Made by a program: the position numbers and the translations under genes. Of a DNA stretch of 7,185 bases, positions 1-5,709 are shown piece by piece. The stretch is from Halovenus sp. (lineage in GTDB: Archaea > Halobacteriota > Halobacteria > Halobacteriales > Haloarculaceae). The notes under the pieces are model-generated. The model did no database searches and was not told the DNA's origin. It was given only the letters and a program-made list of their open reading frames with translations. The stretch spans positions 1-7,185 of the forward strand of contig JAQCNG010000232.1 in NCBI GenBank assembly GCA_028275145.1, written 5' to 3'. Position 1 is the first letter of the stretch; every line of letters begins with the position of its first letter.

Positions 1-533
1 GGCACCGCCTCGAGCTCTCCCTCCACCATCGCGGTCCACTGGGCGGCCCGGTCCTCCATCTTCTCGCGCTCTCCGGGGTCCGACCAGGCCGCCGCGATGT
101 CCTCGAGCAGGTCCAGAAAGCCGGGCATCCCCCGGCGTGGCTCCCGCGGGAAGTAGGTCCCAACCTGGAACGGCTCACCCTCCGGTGTGAGCCACACCGA
201 CAGCGGCCAGCCACCCCGCCCGCTGACCTGCTGGCAGACCGTCTGGTAGATGCTGTCCAGGTCGGGCCGCTCCTCGCGGTCGACTTTCACCGGGACGAAC
301 TCCTCGTTGAGCACCGCCGCCACCGCCTCGTCGTCGAAGCTCTCGTCGGCCATCACGTGACACCAGTGACAGGCCGCGTAGCCCACCGAGAGGAAGATCG
401 GCTTGTCCTGCTCGCGGGCCGCCGCCAGCGCCTGGTCGTCCCAGGGCTGCCAGTTCACCGGGTTCTCCGCGTGGTCGCGCAGATACGGGCTCTCCTCCTC
501 GTCGAGCCGATTGCGCTCGACTGTGGCTGTCAT
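1..533 (-). CDS. DUF255 / YyaL-type thioredoxin-domain protein, N-terminal part (runs off left edge)
   Basis: The visible 177 codons form the thioredoxin-like N-terminal domain of the DUF255 family (YyaL; human SPATA20 homologue). An N-terminal segment with SPYL and NPVNWQPW (about residues 15-31) is followed by a strand and the signature GYAACHWCHVM at 51-61, where C55 and C58 form the thioredoxin-type CxxC. Further on are VDREERPDLD (84-93), the GGWPLSVWLTPEGEPF segment carrying the expected cis-Pro (107-122), and GTYFP (125-129). Full-length relatives are usually near 700 residues, with an alpha/alpha-barrel resembling glycoside-related folds after this domain, so most of the gene lies outside the window. 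The ATG at 533 is preferred because the family N-terminus begins there and a TTTA box sits 26 bases upstream. The biochemical role of the family is poorly defined; a redox or sugar-related function is only suggested by the folds. No signal peptide is seen, so it is probably cytoplasmic. Confidence 0.93.
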   Translation of the reverse strand, partial: MTATVERNRLDEEESPYLRDHAENPVNWQPWDDQALAAAREQDKPIFLSVGYAACHWCHVMADESFDDEAVAAVLNEEFVPVKVDREERPDLDSIYQTVCQQVSGRGGWPLSVWLTPEGEPFQVGTYFPREPRRGMPGFLDLLEDIAAAWSDPGEREKMEDRAAQWTAMVEGELEAV

Positions 534-557
534 GTCTCCGTGTACGACCCCACGGCG

Positions 558-755
558 CTAAAGGCTTCCACATCCCGACGTTCTCGTGGTCCCGGAACCC
601 GGACACCCCCGACAGACCGTCTGCAGCGTCTCGACGAGGTCCGGGTGCTCGGCGGCGGCGGTGTCGAGGTACTCCTCGGACAGGAGCAACACCCGCGCGC
701 CGGGTTCGTCCAGCCCGGGGTTGCCCGCGAGCGCCGCGGCTCCGCCGGTCACCAC
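558..755 (-). CDS. Small Cys-containing hypothetical protein (uncertain; possible remnant)
   Basis: I do not recognise a family. From the GTG at 755 the frame gives 65 residues. The core has haloarchaeal codon use (nearly all third positions G or C) and an acidic composition, with segments such as LDEPGARVLLLSEEYLD and EHPDLVETLQTVC. It ends with CRGCPGS and a further Cys near the C-terminus (SGCGSL), which hints at a small metal-binding protein. The start is the weak point. The frame stays open back to a TTG at 824, but that codon lies opposite the raSEA start and the first part has poor codon use. Coding character continues to about 780, upstream of the GTG chosen here, without another start codon and without a clear Shine-Dalgarno sequence. 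It is therefore either a real short gene, a gene whose start is not obvious, or the decayed end of one. It lies 24 bases from the DUF255 gene on the same strand. Confidence 0.38.
   Translation of the reverse strand: MVTGGAAALAGNPGLDEPGARVLLLSEEYLDTAAAEHPDLVETLQTVCRGCPGSGTTRTSGCGSL
559..562 (-). promoter_or_regulatory. TATA-like box for the DUF255 gene
   Basis: On the minus strand the sequence reads CCTTTAGCG, with TTTA ending 26 bases before the ATG at 533. This spacing suits transcription starting at or next to the start codon (leaderless mRNA), which is common in haloarchaea. The box overlaps the TAG stop of the small upstream frame. Inferred from motif and spacing only. Confidence 0.5.
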
Positions 756-795
756 GTTGCGGCAGGTCTGCCGGGTCGCCGGAGCCCGAAGGGGG

Positions 796-799
796 TTTA
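796..799 (+). promoter_or_regulatory. TATA-like box for raSEA
   Basis: GGGTTTAGGC places TTTA with its end 25 bases before the ATG at 824. There is no Shine-Dalgarno sequence in the short interval, so a leaderless transcript is likely. Motif and spacing only. Confidence 0.55.
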
Positions 800-823
800 G
801 GCGGGGACCGCAAACAACTGCCA

Positions 824-1900
824 ATGAGCAAGCCCAGTCCCGAGGTGTACGAGCGGGGCCGTGGGATGGACGCCCACAACAAGGTGATGCGGGAGGTCCG
901 TGCGAAAAACGACGAGAGCCACGACCCCCGGGAGCCGACCCGGGTCTGGCTCGACGAGGACAACACGCCGGATGGCGTCTACGACTCGCTGACCATCATC
1001 CTCAACACGGGTGGCTGTCGCTGGGCACGCGCCGGTGGCTGTACGATGTGTGGCTACGTCGCCGAGAGCGTCGAGGGCGGCACCGTCCCCCACGAGGACC
1101 TGATGACACAGGTCGAGCACTGTCTCGACCACGAGCGCGAGCACGCCGACGAACCGGCGGGCCAGGTGAAAATCTACACCTCCGGTTCCTTTCTCGACGA
1201 GCGGGAGGTGCCCGCGGAGACCCGGGAAGCGATCGCCGAGACGTTTGCCGACCGCGACCGGATGGTCGTCGAGTCGCTGCCGGACTTCGTCGACCGGGAG
1301 CGAATCGCCGATTTCACCGACCGCGGTATCGAGACCGACATCGCGGTCGGACTGGAGACCGCAACCGACCGCGTCCGCCACGACTGTATCAACAAGTACT
1401 TCGATTTCTCCGATTTCGAGGCCGCCGCCGCCGAGGCGCGCACGGTGGGCGCCGGGGTGAAGGCGTACCTGCTGATGAAGCCCCCGTTTCTCTCGGAGCA
1501 GGAGGCAATCGGGGATATGAAATCCTCGGTCCGGCGGTGTGGGGCCGTCGACGGTGTGCACACGGTGTCGATGAACCCGACGAACGTCCAGCGGTACACG
1601 ATGGTCGAGGAACTCTACCACGCGGAGGGGTACCGGCCACCCTGGCTCTGGAGCGTCGCGGAGGTGCTCGAATCGACCGCCGACGAGGAGGCCATCGTCG
1701 TCTCCGACCCCGTGGGGGCCGGCAGCGACCGGGGCCCACACAACTGCGGCGAGTGCGACGACCGCGTCCAGCGGGCGATAAAGGATTTCGACCTGCGTCA
1801 GGACCCCGCGGTGTTCGAGCAGGTGTCCTGTGAGTGCGAGCGGACCTGGGCGGCCGTCGTCGAGCGCGAGCGGGGGTACGCGATGCCGCTCGCACGGTAA
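824..1900 (+). CDS. raSEA: Archaeosine biosynthesis radical SAM protein RaSEA
   Basis: This 358-residue protein matches the archaeal radical SAM family shown to work with ArcS in making archaeosine (G+) at position 15 of tRNA. ArcS joins lysine to preQ0 in the tRNA, and RaSEA then splits that adduct by SAM-dependent radical chemistry to leave the formamidine group. The family signature is visible as SLTIILNTGGCRWARAGGCTMCGY, with the [4Fe-4S]-binding cysteines C65, C73 and C76 (spacing Cx7Cx2C). Other recognisable segments are KIYTSGSFLDE, with the SGSF strand after the cluster, and VGLETATD near the middle, typical of radical SAM barrels. The C-terminal part carries HNCGEC (C308, C311) and CEC (C336, C338), a plausible zinc site. 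The ATG at 824 has a TATA-like box at leaderless distance. No arcS or tgtA gene is visible in the window. The enzyme acts in the cytoplasm. Function is assigned by family resemblance. Confidence 0.92.
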   Translation: MSKPSPEVYERGRGMDAHNKVMREVRAKNDESHDPREPTRVWLDEDNTPDGVYDSLTIILNTGGCRWARAGGCTMCGYVAESVEGGTVPHEDLMTQVEHCLDHEREHADEPAGQVKIYTSGSFLDEREVPAETREAIAETFADRDRMVVESLPDFVDRERIADFTDRGIETDIAVGLETATDRVRHDCINKYFDFSDFEAAAAEARTVGAGVKAYLLMKPPFLSEQEAIGDMKSSVRRCGAVDGVHTVSMNPTNVQRYTMVEELYHAEGYRPPWLWSVAEVLESTADEEAIVVSDPVGAGSDRGPHNCGECDDRVQRAIKDFDLRQDPAVFEQVSCECERTWAAVVERERGYAMPLAR

Positions 1901-1923
1901 GCGGGTCACCCGACACGACCCGC
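1901..1923 (+). terminator. Perfect 7-bp stem-loop directly after raSEA
   Basis: GCGGGTC at 1901-1907 pairs perfectly with GACCCGC at 1917-1923 around a 9-base loop, starting at the base after the TAA stop. There is no T-run behind it, so it may act as an RNA 3'-end or stability element rather than a classical terminator. Confidence 0.35.
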
Positions 1924-1951
1924 GCCACAGTTCCGGCAATCGAGCCCCCAG

Positions 1952-1957
1952 TTTCAA
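1952..1957 (+). promoter_or_regulatory. Possible TATA-like element before the DICT gene
   Basis: TTTCAA in the AT-richer patch of the 91-base gap lies about 35 bases before the GTG at 1992. That distance would leave a short leader carrying the GGAGA ribosome-binding site. A weak motif match; assigned by position only. Confidence 0.28.
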
Positions 1958-1982
1958 GAGTTGTGAACTACTACCGTCGGCA

Positions 1983-1987
1983 GGAGA
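1983..1987 (+). promoter_or_regulatory. Ribosome-binding site deciding the DICT gene start
   Basis: GGAGA, matching the core of the haloarchaeal anti-Shine-Dalgarno complement, stands 4 bases before the GTG at 1992. It supports that codon as the start rather than in-frame starts further upstream inside raSEA. Confidence 0.5.
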
Positions 1988-1991
1988 GACA

Positions 1992-2756
1992 GTGCCCCTC
2001 GACAAGTTTTTCGACAGGCCAACCGGGCCGGAGCGGTCGCTGGTGGTTGTGAACCGGACGGCCCCCGAACCGCTCAGGCGCATCCTGTCAGATATGTTTG
2101 AGAACCAGGACATAGCCGTCGAGGAGCGGGTCAGCGACCAGTACGACGAGGACACCGTGTTGCTGGTCGAAGAGCAGGAGGTGGTCGCGACGTCACCACT
2201 CAGCGCGCTGGAGGAGGCGATTCTCCTGGTGAACTCGGACCTGTTCCGGACCGGCGCGCGCGGCCTCGAGGAGACCGACCTGCCGGCGGTGATGGACGGG
2301 CTGACAGACCACCTGTTCACGCTGCGTGGCTACCCCGAGTCGAACAAGGAGAAACTCCTGCTGATCGTGGTCTCGCGGCGCATCGAGCGGATGGCGTACA
2401 GCGCCGGCGTCGGGACACTCCGGACCTCGTTCCAGCGACTCTCACGGCTGGAAGACGAGCGGGGCACCCGCGAGGCGTACGACGCCGTCGCCGCCACCGA
2501 CACCGACGTCCATATATACGGCCGACCGGACTGGGTCCCGTCGCCGAACTTCCCGGTCACGATGCACGGCGGGTACAAGAGCGATTTCCGCAACTCCTGG
2601 TTCGTGCTCTACAACCCGCCAGCCGAGCGGGTCGACGAGTTCGACTCCGCCGTGCTCGTCGCCGTGGAACGAGACCCCGGCGTCTGGCGGGCGTTCTGGA
2701 CCTATCGGCGCGAGGTTGTCGAGGACGTCGCCGAGTACGTCCGGACGAACCTGTAA
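1992..2756 (+). CDS. DICT sensory-domain protein (haloarchaeal)
   Basis: The 254-residue protein resembles haloarchaeal DICT-domain proteins; DICT is a predicted sensory domain named from its link to diguanylate cyclases and two-component proteins. Matching features include the N-terminal LDKFF segment followed by a SLVVVNRTAPEP strand-turn (16-27), an RRIERMAYSAGVGTL helix (129-143), and GFQRL-like SFQRLSRLEDERG (146-158). After these come the strand VHIYGRPDW (173-181), NSWFVLYNPP (201-210) and the C-terminal WRAFWTY (232-238). No kinase, GGDEF or DNA-binding domain is attached, so it is a stand-alone sensor-like protein, and its ligand and partner are unknown. The GTG start is chosen because the family N-terminus begins there and a GGAGA site precedes it; extending upstream would overlap raSEA with low-complexity, Arg-rich sequence. 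It lies 91 bases after raSEA on the same strand, with no obvious functional link. No signal peptide or membrane segment is seen. Confidence 0.85.
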   Translation: MPLDKFFDRPTGPERSLVVVNRTAPEPLRRILSDMFENQDIAVEERVSDQYDEDTVLLVEEQEVVATSPLSALEEAILLVNSDLFRTGARGLEETDLPAVMDGLTDHLFTLRGYPESNKEKLLLIVVSRRIERMAYSAGVGTLRTSFQRLSRLEDERGTREAYDAVAATDTDVHIYGRPDWVPSPNFPVTMHGGYKSDFRNSWFVLYNPPAERVDEFDSAVLVAVERDPGVWRAFWTYRREVVEDVAEYVRTNL

Positions 2757-2763
2757 AGAAAGG

Positions 2764-2789
2764 GGCTCGTCCATTGTCGCGGGCGAGCC
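2764..2789. terminator. 9-bp stem-loop between convergent genes
   Basis: GGCTCGTCC (2764-2772) pairs with GGGCGAGCC (2781-2789) around an 8-base loop, with one G-U pair when read as plus-strand RNA and a C-A mismatch when read as minus-strand RNA. It fills the 36-base gap between the convergent DICT and padR genes and is the best candidate for a shared 3'-end structure. No T-run follows. Confidence 0.42.
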
Positions 2790-2792
2790 GAC

Positions 2793-3077
2793 TCACCCCG
2801 TGTCGCGGTCGACCTGGTCCAGTATCCAGTCGAGATGGTCGTCGAGACGGTCACGGCCGGCCTCGGTGAGCGCGTACACGTCGTGGATGCCCTCGGTGCG
2901 TGTCTCGACGAAGCCGCCGCGTTCGAGCGTGTCCAGCGCCCCGTAGAACGACTCGGGGTCGATGCGCTCGTCGTAGTGGTCCTCGAGTCGGGATTTCAGC
3001 GCCTGTGCCTGCATCGACTCCCCGGCGAGCAACACGCAGATATCCCGGCGACGGCCGCTCGGGAGAAAGCGGGTCAT
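2793..3077 (-). CDS. PadR-family winged-helix transcriptional regulator
   Basis: This 94-residue protein has the layout of a short PadR regulator. An N-terminal helix with RRDICVLLAG (10-19) leads to a helix-turn-helix containing MQAQALKSRLEDHY (22-35). The recognition helix is PESFYGALDTLERGGFVE (41-58), where PadR proteins usually read YxxLxxLxxxGLV, and the wing is GIHDVYALTEAGRDRL (63-78). The C-terminal helix is short, as in the small PadR subgroup that binds DNA as a dimer. The gene overlaps the stop of hmgA in an ATGA (four bases), and GAGGAG at 3091-3086 stands 8 bases before its ATG, so it is almost certainly co-transcribed and translated after hmgA. Control of hmgA or of itself is an inference from this coupling. 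No ligand-binding domain is visible. Confidence 0.88.
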   Translation of the reverse strand: MTRFLPSGRRRDICVLLAGESMQAQALKSRLEDHYDERIDPESFYGALDTLERGGFVETRTEGIHDVYALTEAGRDRLDDHLDWILDQVDRDTG

Positions 3078-4288
3078 CGGCCCAGCTCCTCGTGCGCGCT
3101 GGCGAGGTGGCGCGAGCAGAAAGCCGCCACCAGCGAGAGTTCGCCCGCGAGCGCGCCCGTCGCGACCACCTCGGCGAGGGCGTCGGCGTTGCTCCCCGGC
3201 GGGTCGCCGCCGCCGGCGAGTCCGAGCACGTCGAGCGCCTCCGACTGTGTGTCCAGGTTGGTGCCGCCCCCGACCGTGCCGAGTTCCAGCGATGCCAGCG
3301 AGATGCTCGCGTACAGCCCTTCCTCCCGAACACTCATCGTCGTGATGGCGTTTGCCCCCTCGACGACCTGTGCGGCGTCCTGGCCGGTGGCCAGGAACAT
3401 CGCCGCGACGGTGTTGGCGGCGTGTGCGTTGAACCCCAGACTGGCGGCCTTTGCCGACCCGACGAGGTTCTTTCGGGTGTTGCCCTCGGCCATCGCCTCG
3501 GGTGTCGTGTCGAGACGGTCCTCGACGAGTTGCCGGTCCAGCACCACGTCGGCGGTGACCGTCCGTCCCCGCCCCTCGACAGCGTTGACCCCGGCGGGTT
3601 TCTTGTCCGAACAGAGATTGCCCGAGAGCGCGACCAGTTCCGCCGGGGTCTCGGCCTCGACCAGGTCGGTCGCCGCCCGCGTGGCGATTGTGGCGAGGTT
3701 CATCCCCATCGCGTCCTTCGTGTCGTAGACGAACCGCAGGAAGACGCTGTCACCGACGACGTGTGGCTCGACCGCGAGCAGTTCGCCGTGGCTGGTCGTC
3801 GACTCGGCGGCCGCCCGGATTCGCTCGTGGTTGACGTCGACCCACTCGGTGACGCGCTGGGCCTCCACGACCCCGTCGACCCGGAACACCGGCGCGCGGG
3901 TCATCCCCGAGTCCGTGACGCGGGCGGTGGCACCGCCGGCAGCCTCGATTGTGCCGAGACCGCGGTTGACACTCGCGACGAACGCCCCCTCGGTCGTGGC
4001 GAGCGGGAGGTAGTACTCGCCGTCTGTGGCCCCCCCGTCGATTGTCACCGGGCCGGCCACACCCATCGGAATCTGTGCGCCACCGACGAGATTCTCGATG
4101 TTCGACGCCGAGGCCTGTGCGGCCGAGAACCCGAACCCGCCGACCGTGTCCAGGTCGGCCCCGGTCTCCTCGGCGACGTACCGCCGGCGGGCGGTCGCCG
4201 CCGTCTCGGCGTCCGCGTGCTCCTCGAGTTCGTAGAGCCGCAGGTCGCCCGCACGGACCTGCTCGACGAGTTCCGATGGGTCTGTCAT
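3074..4288 (-). CDS. hmgA: Hydroxymethylglutaryl-CoA reductase (HMG-CoA reductase)
   Basis: It reduces HMG-CoA to mevalonate with NADPH, the committed step to the isoprenoid chains of archaeal ether lipids, carotenoids and quinones; it is the target of statins in haloarchaea. The 404-residue length fits the soluble catalytic domain of class I archaeal enzymes, with no membrane anchor. Visible motifs are ENLVGGAQIPMGVAGPV (65-81, substrate loop), ATTEGA with catalytic Glu E100, DAMGMN (192-197, cofactor binding), LSGNLCSDKKPAGVN (221-235) with catalytic Lys K229, GQDAAQ with Asp D304, GTVGGGTNL (337-345), and near the C-terminus SRHLASAH, where H399 aligns with the catalytic His of class I enzymes. 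All key residues are present. It is the first gene of a pair with padR (ATGA overlap). The ATG at 4288 is supported by a TTTA box 26 bases upstream and by the expected N-terminal domain length. Confidence 0.98.
   Translation of the reverse strand: MTDPSELVEQVRAGDLRLYELEEHADAETAATARRRYVAEETGADLDTVGGFGFSAAQASASNIENLVGGAQIPMGVAGPVTIDGGATDGEYYLPLATTEGAFVASVNRGLGTIEAAGGATARVTDSGMTRAPVFRVDGVVEAQRVTEWVDVNHERIRAAAESTTSHGELLAVEPHVVGDSVFLRFVYDTKDAMGMNLATIATRAATDLVEAETPAELVALSGNLCSDKKPAGVNAVEGRGRTVTADVVLDRQLVEDRLDTTPEAMAEGNTRKNLVGSAKAASLGFNAHAANTVAAMFLATGQDAAQVVEGANAITTMSVREEGLYASISLASLELGTVGGGTNLDTQSEALDVLGLAGGGDPPGSNADALAEVVATGALAGELSLVAAFCSRHLASAHEELGR
3086..3091 (-). promoter_or_regulatory. Strong ribosome-binding site for padR inside hmgA
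   Basis: GAGGAG on the minus strand, 8 bases before the ATG at 3077, lies within the last codons of hmgA. It fixes the padR start and shows that the downstream gene is translated from the shared mRNA. Confidence 0.6.
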
Positions 4289-4292
4289 ATCC

Positions 4293-4309
4293 CCGGATTG
4301 CGGTTCCGG
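4293..4309. promoter_or_regulatory. Dyad CCGGA-N7-TCCGG between the hmgA TATA box and start
   Basis: CCGGA at 4293-4297 is mirrored by TCCGG at 4305-4309 around a 7-base spacer. It lies in the interval between the TATA-like box and the start codon, where a bound repressor would block transcription. PadR-type regulators often bind short dyads at their own operon promoter. Such short dyads arise easily by chance in GC-rich DNA, so operator function is only a suggestion. Confidence 0.25.
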
Positions 4310-4313
4310 CCCC

Positions 4314-4317
4314 TAAA
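4314..4317 (-). promoter_or_regulatory. TATA-like box for hmgA-padR
   Basis: On the minus strand GCATTTAGGGG puts TTTA 26 bases before the ATG of hmgA, implying a leaderless transcript. The 75-base gap after the membrane protein gene therefore seems to hold an independent promoter for hmgA-padR. Confidence 0.58.
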
Positions 4318-4363
4318 TGCTACCGGGGACAGGACGACCAGGGCCATCTGCCGGCGGCGGGTG

Positions 4364-4882
4364 TCACCGGTCGGCCAGCGTCCCGGCGAGCATGCCCGCG
4401 GTCTGTCCGAGACCGACCAGCGCGATGCCGGCCAGTTCGGCCGTCCCGCCGAACGCGGCCAGCGCGGCGACGTAGACAACGGCACCGGCGACGGAGAGCA
4501 CACCACCGCCGTAGTAGACCACGCCGGAGTCGGGCATCTCCCACCCGGTGTAGGCCAGCCCTGCCGCGGGCAGAATCATCCAGCCGACGATACTGGTCCC
4601 CAGCAGCGCGTCCCCGCCGGGCGCGTCGAGGAAGCCGGCGATACCCGCGACGGTCACCGCGAGCCCGACCACGAGCACGAGTCGCCAGGCCCGCAGCGCC
4701 CCCTCCGCCATCGCCGACCAGCCCGTTACGGCGAAAAACCCGATAAACGCCGCCATCACCACGTGAGCGATGAAGATGCCGTCGGTGCCCATGACCTCGG
4801 CGTGGACCGCGGCGGTGGCCAGCCACGCCCCCGGTACCAGCGCCGCCGGGCCGAGGTCGCGGAGTTCCCAGAGCATCGTCAC
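4364..4882 (-). CDS. Small multi-span membrane protein of unknown function
   Basis: I do not recognise a named family. The 172-residue product is strongly hydrophobic, with about six likely membrane segments near residues 11-28, 35-55, 67-86, 94-111, 121-143 and 148-168, separated by short loops. Charged residues are confined to the termini and loops (WELRDL at the N-terminus, RAWR before segment 3, EMPDSG before segment 5, LADR at the end). No transporter signature or catalytic motif is visible. The frame opens with a GTG at 4882 that overlaps the stop of the upstream NIF3-family gene in a GTGA; an ATG two codons later (4876) is an equally possible start. The overlap indicates co-transcription and coupled translation with the NIF3-family gene, the only functional hint available. 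Confidence 0.82.
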   Translation of the reverse strand: MTMLWELRDLGPAALVPGAWLATAAVHAEVMGTDGIFIAHVVMAAFIGFFAVTGWSAMAEGALRAWRLVLVVGLAVTVAGIAGFLDAPGGDALLGTSIVGWMILPAAGLAYTGWEMPDSGVVYYGGGVLSVAGAVVYVAALAAFGGTAELAGIALVGLGQTAGMLAGTLADR

Positions 4883-5646
4883 AGCCCCGTCGGGCAGTCG
4901 ACGAACGTGGTGTCGAGCCCCCAGCCGGCGACGAGGTCCGCAATCGCCCGGACGCCGAACGTCTCGGTGGCGTAGTGACCGCCGAGCACGACGTGGATAC
5001 CGTGTTCGCGGGCCTCGTGGTAGACGTGTTGTTTGCCCTCGCCGGTTATCAGCACGTCCGCACCGGCGTCGATTGCCTCCCCGAGAAAGTCGACACCGCT
5101 GCCGGTGACGATTGCCACGTCGATGACGGTGTCCGGACCGAAGTCCAGCAACTGGATACCGCGCCCGCCGGTGTCGAGGTGGGGCTGGAGCATGCTACCG
5201 AGTTTCTCGATAGAGGTGGGGTCGGCCAGCGTGCCGCGCTGGCCGACGTACTCGCCGCCGTGGTTGCCGAAGGGGGCCCGTCCCTCGAGGTCCAGGTGGT
5301 TCGCGATGCCGGCGGCGTTGCCGAGTGTCCCGTGTCCGTCCAGCGGCAGGTGCGAGACGTACAGCGAGATGTCGTTCTCGAGCAACGTCTCGACGCGGTC
5401 GTACTGCTGGCCGGTGAGGCGCTCGGTCCCGCCCCAGAAGATGCCGTGGTGAGCAACCAGCAGGTCCGCGCCCGCGTCCGCGGCGCGCCGGAACGTCTCC
5501 TGTGCGGCGTCGACTGCAACGGCGACGTGGGCTATCTCCCGCTCCCCCGAACCGACCTGCAACCCGTTCGCGCTCGGGTCCACCTCCGCGTACGTGGCCG
5601 TGTCGAGTTTCTCGTCCAGTCTGTGACAGAGCGCCTGGCAGTCCAT
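4879..5646 (-). CDS. NIF3/YbgI-family dinuclear metal-centre protein
   Basis: The 255-residue protein belongs to the NIF3 (DUF34) family, which forms a toroidal hexamer with a two-metal site in each subunit. The ligand pattern seen in E. coli YbgI is present: LLVAHHGIFW with H66 and H67, SHLPLD with H99 and D103, and, near the C-terminus, GGHYATE with H224 and E228. The family segment TGEGKQH (201-207) and the start of the fold, with VDPSANGLQVG (22-32), are also clear. Length matches the compact bacterial/archaeal form without the inserted PII-like domain. Some databases label members as GTP cyclohydrolase I type 2; the physiological role remains unsettled, and a metal-insertion or metal-salvage role has been proposed for the family. 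The ATG at 5646 gives the expected N-terminus. It is followed by a membrane protein gene in a GTGA overlap. The upstream 63-base gap contains only a weak TATA-like ACATAGG about 30 bases before the start. Confidence 0.94.
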   Translation of the reverse strand: MDCQALCHRLDEKLDTATYAEVDPSANGLQVGSGEREIAHVAVAVDAAQETFRRAADAGADLLVAHHGIFWGGTERLTGQQYDRVETLLENDISLYVSHLPLDGHGTLGNAAGIANHLDLEGRAPFGNHGGEYVGQRGTLADPTSIEKLGSMLQPHLDTGGRGIQLLDFGPDTVIDVAIVTGSGVDFLGEAIDAGADVLITGEGKQHVYHEAREHGIHVVLGGHYATETFGVRAIADLVAGWGLDTTFVDCPTGL

Positions 5647-5709
5647 GTCTGGATGCTCGACCCGCGGGAACCTATGTGTTTTCCCGCCGCGCGGGACACG
5701 CCAACACGC

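Noticed and set aside
1830..1991. Longer N-terminus for the DICT protein, starting inside raSEA
   Set aside because: The extra 54 residues are Ser/Arg-rich and unlike the family, would overlap raSEA, and the GTG at 1992 has a GGAGA site just upstream.
797..2320. Open frame of 507 codons on the minus strand opposite raSEA and the DICT gene
   Set aside because: A shadow of two recognisable proteins; the translated sequence shows no family features.
2900..4975. Open frame of 691 codons on the plus strand opposite padR, hmgA and the membrane protein gene
   Set aside because: It lies antisense to hmgA with all its catalytic motifs; the product is Arg/Gly/Pro-rich with no recognisable domain. Such shadows are expected where third codon positions are almost all G or C.
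5661..5695. CCCGCGGG palindrome and CCCGC-CGC-GCGGG hairpin upstream of the NIF3-family gene as a terminator
   Set aside because: The loop is only three bases, the neighbouring T-run lies on the wrong side for minus-strand transcription, and GC-rich palindromes of this size are common here.
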